A stretch of DNA of 64,000 nucleotides from Bacillus marinisedimentorum (GTDB lineage: Bacteria > Bacillota > Bacilli > Bacillales > Bacillaceae_O): NCBI RefSeq assembly GCF_001644195.2, contig NZ_LWBL02000043.1:1-64000 (forward strand), given 5' to 3'. Each line of letters opens with the position of its first letter. The first letter of the stretch is position 1. Positions 59,813 to 64,000 of the stretch are shown piece by piece. Under the pieces are notes generated by a model. That model worked only from the letters and a program-made list of their open reading frames with translations. It was not told where the DNA came from and ran no database searches. The translations under genes and the position numbers were made by a program.

Positions 59813-59892
59813 AACCCCTATCGGTATGTCTGTGACAAAAATGTGATATATCTCACAAAGTGTGACAATTTCTTGAATGGATATAGGGGTAT
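59813..59892 (-). promoter_or_regulatory. Control region of the sulfide operon: CRP/FNR-type palindrome and CsoR/CstR-like half sites
   Basis: A perfect TGTGA-6 bp-TCACA palindrome lies at 59842-59857, as bound by CRP/FNR-family regulators. On either side are AACCCCTATCGGTAT (59813-59827) and ATATAGGGGTAT (59881-59892), C/G-tract motifs like those of CsoR-family repressors. The family member CstR senses persulfides and controls sqr genes. Extra TGTGACA words at 59831 and 59861 flank the palindrome. I could not place -10 and -35 boxes with confidence. Confidence 0.55.
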
Positions 59893-60344
59893 GTGTATTT
59901 CTGTACTGCTCTTTTATCATATCAGAATAGAGTAAAAGTGCTGTTATACCTTTATGAAAGATGTGTGACCAAAATCCGGAAATAAGTATTAAATTGGGTA
60001 ATGAGAGGGTATAGCAATTAGTCAGAGGACAGGCTCATTCATAAAAAATGCTGGATGGAAGCCTTCCTCACTGGGGCTGTATTTATTGTCCAGTGAAGTA
60101 CTCAAGGCTTCTTGCCAAGTGTAAAGAGGTCTATGATCACTTCGGCAGCCGGATTCTTGCCGGGATAGCCGTACTTGGGTGGTCAACGGGGAAGGGATTC
60201 TTTATGAAGGCCGGTAAGTCATCCTTTCGATGCTGTTGGCCTTTTTGTCAGGCGATTAATTTGAAGGAAGAGCTTCCAGAGGAAAGGACCAGCAGTTTTC
60301 TGGCTTTTTCTGCCGGTCTTGACTCCCGCACAGTGATTTGAATA
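59893..60344. other. Gene-free region, ~450 bp
   Basis: An open frame of 97 codons on the plus strand (from 60051) has no ribosome site and unlikely composition. I see no RNA, repeat or promoter I can support. Confidence 0.35.
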
Positions 60345-61433
60345 TCAATTTAAAAACTGCCCCATTCTGACAAATCGGGCCGCCCATTTCAAAGAGTGAA
60401 GTTTGTCATTCAACAGTATTTTTTGTGCGGCCGGGTTTTTAAGTGACCTTACCAGCTTGTCGAGTCCGGCGTTATCAAGCTGCTCAATGGCGTGCCTGAG
60501 GGTAAGGGAAAGGCGGTAGCTTTCTTTAAGCGGTGCAGTCAGGTCGTCATAATTCCCTTTGCCTGCAAGATCATAGGCTGCATAAATGCCGGTTAACATT
60601 GACTCGAATTGGCCGAAACCCATGAAGGGCATTATACCCCCAAAGCAATTTCCAGTGAAAAAAGTATTGCCGATCCGGGCATGTCCGGATTTTCCGACGA
60701 TGTAATTATTGATATGAAAGGAATCGACCACTTCAAGTTTTTGATTCAGTGTGTTCTTAGCGGTATGGATAAAGGTTTTCCATAGTTTTTCCTCGTCGAG
60801 AGCCTTGATTTCAGGATATTCAGGATAAGCCAGGACCAACATTGCTTTCGTATCGGAGAAAGGGAGTAAATATCCCATTCCTTTGGGCGCAAAGCGGTTG
60901 TCAAACCAGGCCTGGCCTTCCGTTCGTTTAAACGTTCCTGATACTGTCATCCCTCTTAAAGTTGTTGTATAGGCAACGTCCAATTGCTGGATTTTTTCTG
61001 TGTAGGCAGCATCACCTGTGGCAAGGATGATATGAGTATATTCACGCAGCAGCTTTTCATAAGAGTTTTCCGAGTGAAAGGTAATCGGGACTTTCAGATC
61101 TGAAGCCAGCTGTTTTTCAAAAGCATCTGGGTGCTTGCCTCTCACATTGATAAAGCCCAGGTTCCCTCTTATTGCAACTGACTCGTTTGGAGAATGAATC
61201 CATAAAGTACTCAAATTTGAAACCGGCCTGATATATAGCTGGTGTTCTTCGGCCAAATAGCGGATACTGTCTTTAATAGGCGGATGCATCATTGATAAAA
61301 TAAGTTCGGACATTACAAAACGATCACCGACCTGGCCTCGTTTTTCAAATACATGCGGGGTGATACCGAATTTTTCAAGTGTAACGGCACAGGAAAGTCC
61401 AGCAAGCCCTGCGCCCATAATTGCGACTTTCAT
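60345..61433 (-). CDS. FAD-dependent oxidoreductase (geranylgeranyl-reductase-like)
   Basis: A 362-residue flavoprotein. The N-terminal FAD motif is VAIMGAGLAGLSCAVTLEKFG, and a second GNTFFTGNCFGGIMPFMGFGQFESMLTG stretch near residue 270 contacts FAD in the para-hydroxybenzoate hydroxylase/geranylgeranyl reductase group. The substrate is not known. I use ATG 61433, seven bases after GGAGGG. It stands alone and has no nearby lipid or carotenoid genes. No clear terminator follows. Confidence 0.82.
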   Translation of the reverse strand: MKVAIMGAGLAGLSCAVTLEKFGITPHVFEKRGQVGDRFVMSELILSMMHPPIKDSIRYLAEEHQLYIRPVSNLSTLWIHSPNESVAIRGNLGFINVRGKHPDAFEKQLASDLKVPITFHSENSYEKLLREYTHIILATGDAAYTEKIQQLDVAYTTTLRGMTVSGTFKRTEGQAWFDNRFAPKGMGYLLPFSDTKAMLVLAYPEYPEIKALDEEKLWKTFIHTAKNTLNQKLEVVDSFHINNYIVGKSGHARIGNTFFTGNCFGGIMPFMGFGQFESMLTGIYAAYDLAGKGNYDDLTAPLKESYRLSLTLRHAIEQLDNAGLDKLVRSLKNPAAQKILLNDKLHSLKWAARFVRMGQFLN

Positions 61434-61602
61434 TTTTATTCCCTCCAATCAAAATAGTAGCTTTTCCAAGCTTGCGGGTTTCTATTCGGGTTGGGTAGCT
61501 TTGATGGATGAAAAACTTACACTTATATGAAGGTTAAAGAAGGCACCAATTATTCGATGCCTGATTATATTGGCAATAGGAACGCAGAAGCAAAGGGGTT
61601 GA

Positions 61603-63534
61603 ATGGCGGATATGCATGAACACGTTCGGACGCTTGGTTTTGATGAGCAATATTATTACAGCGGCAATGACCTTGGTGCTCTCTTCACACCGGAAAAAAC
61701 GACGTTCCGGCTCTGGGCACCGACCGCTGCAGAGGCGAAGGTTGTTTGCTATGAAGATATCGGTTCAGATGAAGGAATTGAAGCCGACATGGAAAAAGCG
61801 GAAAAGGGTACCTGGACAGCCGCACTTGAAGGGGACCGCGAAGGCTTTTTTTACACATATAAAGTTAAAATAGCAGATGAATGGCGGGAAGCAGTAGACC
61901 CTTATGCAAAGGCGGTATCCGTAAACGGGGACCGCGGGGCTGTCATTAATCTTGAAAAAACGGATCCGGACGGATGGGAAGGGCATCCAAGGCCGTTTTT
62001 CAGCAAACCGGAAGATGCCATCATTTATGAAGTGCATATACGTGATCTTTCCATCCACCCGGACAGCGGGATTTATCATAAAGGAAAGTTTCTTGGCGCC
62101 GCCGAAACGGGCACAGCAGGCCCTAAAGGCATCAAAACGGGCCTGGACCATATCAAATCACTTGGCGTGACCCATGTGCAGCTGCTCCCGATTTTCGATT
62201 TCAGGACAATTGACGAAACGAAACTTGATGAACCACAGTTCAACTGGGGGTATGACCCGAAAAATTACAATGTCCCGGAAGGATCTTATTCGACCAATCC
62301 ATTTGATCCATATACAAGAATCAAAGAGCTGAAACAACTGATCCAGACTTTCCATGAAAACGGCCTTAGAGTCATTATGGATGTCGTGTACAACCATATC
62401 TACGATGTGGATGAGTCCCATTTTCATGCGCTTGTGCCGGGCTACTTTTTCAGATACAACGAAGACGGCACCCTTGCAAACGGAAGCGGTGTCGGCAACG
62501 ACATCGCCTCAGAGCGGAAAATGGCGAGGAAATTCATTGTCGATTCAGTGCTGTACTGGGTAAATGAATATAAGATTGATGGCTTTCGTTTCGACTTGAT
62601 GGGCATCCATGATATCGAGACGATGAATGAAGTGAGGCAAGCGCTGAATAAGATCGATCCGACGATTTTAGTCCTGGGTGAAGGCTGGGATCTCAATACC
62701 CCATTGCCGGGCGAAACAAAAGCGACACAGAAAAACGCAGCTAAAATGGAAGGGATCGCACATTTTGACGACCGGATCCGCGACGGATTGAAAGGCAGTG
62801 TGTTCATAGCGGATGATAACGGATTTGTGAGCGGCAGGCCGGGACTTGAAGAACAGGTCAAACAGGGGATTGCGGGAGGAATGGATTACGAAGATCAAAT
62901 CGCCACTTATGTAGACCCGGGGCAGGTTGTTTCATATGTGGAAGTCCATGACAACCTGACGCTCTGGGATAAGCTTAAAGCATCGAATCCTGATGCGGAA
63001 ATTGCCGAGCTGAAAAAGATGCACAGACTCGCTTCCAGTATTATTTTGACATCCCAGGGCATCTCATTCATCCATGCCGGCCAGGAGTTCATGCGGACGA
63101 AAAATGGCGATCACAATTCGTATAAATCACCTGATGAAGTGAACCGGCTTGACTGGCACCGCTGCGCCGCTTTTAAAGAGGATGTCCATTATTTAAGAGG
63201 ACTGGTTGCTCTTCGGAAACAGCATCCGGCATTCAGGATGAGAAGCAAAAAACAGATCAGGGAGCATTTGCATTTTCTTGATTGCCCGCCGCAAACAGTC
63301 GCCTTCACGTTGTCCGGCCATGCCAATGGCGATCCCGCCCCGTGCATCCTTGTTGCGCACAATGCTAACCGGATCGGAATGGAATTGGAATTACCTGCAA
63401 ACGGAATCTGGAAGATCGCAGTCAACGGGCAAAAGGCCGGGTATGAGGAAATCGCTAAAATAGAAGGGAAACAGGCGGTGATTCCGGCAATCGGCACCCT
63501 TGTGCTCATATTGGAAGAAGAAATAGAATCGTGA
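61603..63534 (+). CDS. pulA: Type I pullulanase
   Basis: A 643-residue cytosolic alpha-1,6-glucosidase (GH13_14, as B. subtilis AmyX) that debranches pullulan or glycogen-derived dextrins. An N-terminal CBM48-like domain (about 20-120; FRLWAPTAAEAKVV) precedes the catalytic barrel. The type I signature FNWGYDP is at 213-219. The catalytic residues are Asp331 (GFRFDL), Glu360 (LGEGWD) and Asp450 (VEVHDN). No signal peptide is present. ATG 61603 lies four bases after AAAGGGG. There are no other glycogen genes in the window. Confidence 0.94.
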   Translation: MADMHEHVRTLGFDEQYYYSGNDLGALFTPEKTTFRLWAPTAAEAKVVCYEDIGSDEGIEADMEKAEKGTWTAALEGDREGFFYTYKVKIADEWREAVDPYAKAVSVNGDRGAVINLEKTDPDGWEGHPRPFFSKPEDAIIYEVHIRDLSIHPDSGIYHKGKFLGAAETGTAGPKGIKTGLDHIKSLGVTHVQLLPIFDFRTIDETKLDEPQFNWGYDPKNYNVPEGSYSTNPFDPYTRIKELKQLIQTFHENGLRVIMDVVYNHIYDVDESHFHALVPGYFFRYNEDGTLANGSGVGNDIASERKMARKFIVDSVLYWVNEYKIDGFRFDLMGIHDIETMNEVRQALNKIDPTILVLGEGWDLNTPLPGETKATQKNAAKMEGIAHFDDRIRDGLKGSVFIADDNGFVSGRPGLEEQVKQGIAGGMDYEDQIATYVDPGQVVSYVEVHDNLTLWDKLKASNPDAEIAELKKMHRLASSIILTSQGISFIHAGQEFMRTKNGDHNSYKSPDEVNRLDWHRCAAFKEDVHYLRGLVALRKQHPAFRMRSKKQIREHLHFLDCPPQTVAFTLSGHANGDPAPCILVAHNANRIGMELELPANGIWKIAVNGQKAGYEEIAKIEGKQAVIPAIGTLVLILEEEIES

Positions 63535-63537
63535 GGG

Positions 63538-63562
63538 AGTCCGGCACTGGCCGGACTTTTTT
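63538..63562 (+). terminator. Rho-independent terminator of pulA
   Basis: An 8-bp stem (AGTCCGGC at 63538-63545, GCCGGACT at 63550-63557) with an ACTG loop and six T. Confidence 0.9.
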
Positions 63563-63569
63563 GCCATAT

Positions 63570-63677
63570 AGGAAAGTATAAATTGTCAGCAAGGGAGTAT
63601 TTCCACGTTAAGATTATAGATAAGGGCAACTACGCCTCTGTCTTCGCCTAAAGGCTCGCCATCTGCGAGTTTTCTTT
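63570..63677 (+). repeat. Dispersed repeat family B, most complete copy
   Basis: Opens with AGGAAAGTATAAATTGTCAG, continues with AGATAAGGGCAACTACGCCT, and closes with TCTTCGCC...GCTCGCC-ATCTGCGAG-TTTTCTTT. The stretch 63563-64000 holds no gene. Confidence 0.75.
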
Positions 63678-63764
63678 ACGTTTTGGCTGTTGCCTGCAAT
63701 TGAAATCCAGGGATTTTCGTGAGTTTTCCTGGACTAAATTGGTCAGATGCTTATGTTATATATC

Positions 63765-63960
63765 ATAGAAGGCTGTTTCAAAAGGGAGCTGAGTCTCCCG
63801 CAGGTACCCGCTTTCACCAGAGGTACAAGTGCGGCATCCGTCCCTGTTTCCCTCGTCCGCATTCACGGTGTCTTCTCTGCCGCAGGGCGTGCCTGGGACA
63901 TTCCGCCAACCCTCACCGAAATACAATTTGTAATACCATGGATCACACCTGTCAGTGTCT
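63765..63960 (-). repeat. Dispersed repeat family C, copy 2
   Basis: On the minus strand this reads CCGCACTTGTACCTCTGGTG then AAAGCGGGTACCTGCGGGAG, closely parallel to 54031-54200. The region upstream also matches in order (CAAATTG...GGTG-GGGTTGG). It reaches nearly to the window edge. Confidence 0.6.
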
Positions 63961-64000
63961 TTCACGGTGTGTCCTCGTTCAATAGCACACCCGGAAGCAG

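Noticed and set aside
60048-60341. 97-codon frame with several cysteines upstream of the FAD oxidoreductase gene
   Set aside because: No ribosome site, odd composition and no recognisable domain.
1-64000. CRISPR arrays, tRNA or rRNA genes, prophage or integrated plasmid functions
   Set aside because: None seen on either strand; the only mobile element with genes is the IS3 copy.

Overview
The window looks like a chromosomal segment of an endospore-forming member of the Bacillaceae (Firmicutes). The evidence is a four-gene GerA-type germinant-receptor operon, many genes whose closest recognisable relatives are Bacillus subtilis proteins (YhfW, YfmJ, YwbD, YtrA, YwbE, YfmL, MreBH, YflJ, YwaF, YocB), strong AGGAGG-type ribosome binding sites, frequent GTG/TTG starts, and many rho-independent terminators. 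The genus cannot be fixed from the sequence alone. A stand-alone ectoine hydroxylase suggests salt or heat stress tolerance.

Layout. 0.3-5.5 kb: Cys-tRNA(Pro) deacylase, topoisomerase III, lipoteichoic acid synthase. 5.5-10.1 kb (minus): FAD/Rieske oxidoreductase, acetyltransferase, methyltransferase, NADP oxidoreductase. 10.3-16 kb (plus, one minus gene): RlmI-like rRNA methyltransferase, EctD, AraC/GyrI regulator, small hypothetical, secreted M28 aminopeptidase. 16-19.3 kb (minus): YtrA-like GntR regulator with its ABC transporter. 19.6 kb: ProC. 20.5-24.7 kb (minus): germinant receptor A-C-D-B. 24.9-29 kb: Ogt, subtilisin-like protease, YwbE, YfmL-like helicase. 29-32 kb: a 21-bp-periodic repeat array, then an ABC-F ribosome-protection gene behind a leader peptide and two terminators. 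32-43.6 kb: lipoproteins, GNAT, CAP protein, DUF488, a small zinc-ribbon protein, a folate cyclo-ligase homologue, MreBH, PAS-GGDEF, YwaF, RraA, YflJ, and a D,D-carboxypeptidase. 43.9-45.8 kb: DUF1992 gene whose terminator is split by an intact IS3-family element. 46-49.6 kb: LysM-NlpC/P60 hydrolase with a WalR-type box, and a TetR-controlled ABC transporter. 50-57 kb: ferredoxin-like protein, acylphosphatase and VLRF1-type protein with divergent sigma-B-like promoters, RsbR-like PAS-STAS protein, HFCD flavoprotein, DUF2254, FmdB. 57.3-59.8 kb (minus): sulfide oxidation operon (DsrE, TusA, sulfide:quinone oxidoreductase, DUF1641). 60-63.5 kb: FAD oxidoreductase and type I pullulanase.

Intergenic DNA is unusually rich in dispersed repeats. 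I see at least five families: a short perfect palindrome (three copies), two long Bacillaceae-type repeat families that often sit together, a repeat near 54.1 kb and at the right edge, and an A-rich ~95-bp repeat near 13.0 and 57.0 kb. A sixth structure, the 21-bp-periodic GGCGTGAAA array at 29.1-29.35 kb, is tandem rather than dispersed.

The strongest unreported-looking signals are: (1) a complete attenuation system before the ABC-F gene, in which an 11-bp antiterminator pairing joins the end of the leader ORF to the terminator stem; (2) the 21-bp-periodic array; (3) the IS3 element sitting exactly in the loop of a terminator; (4) a palindromic CRP/FNR-type site and CsoR/CstR-like half sites upstream of the sulfide operon.
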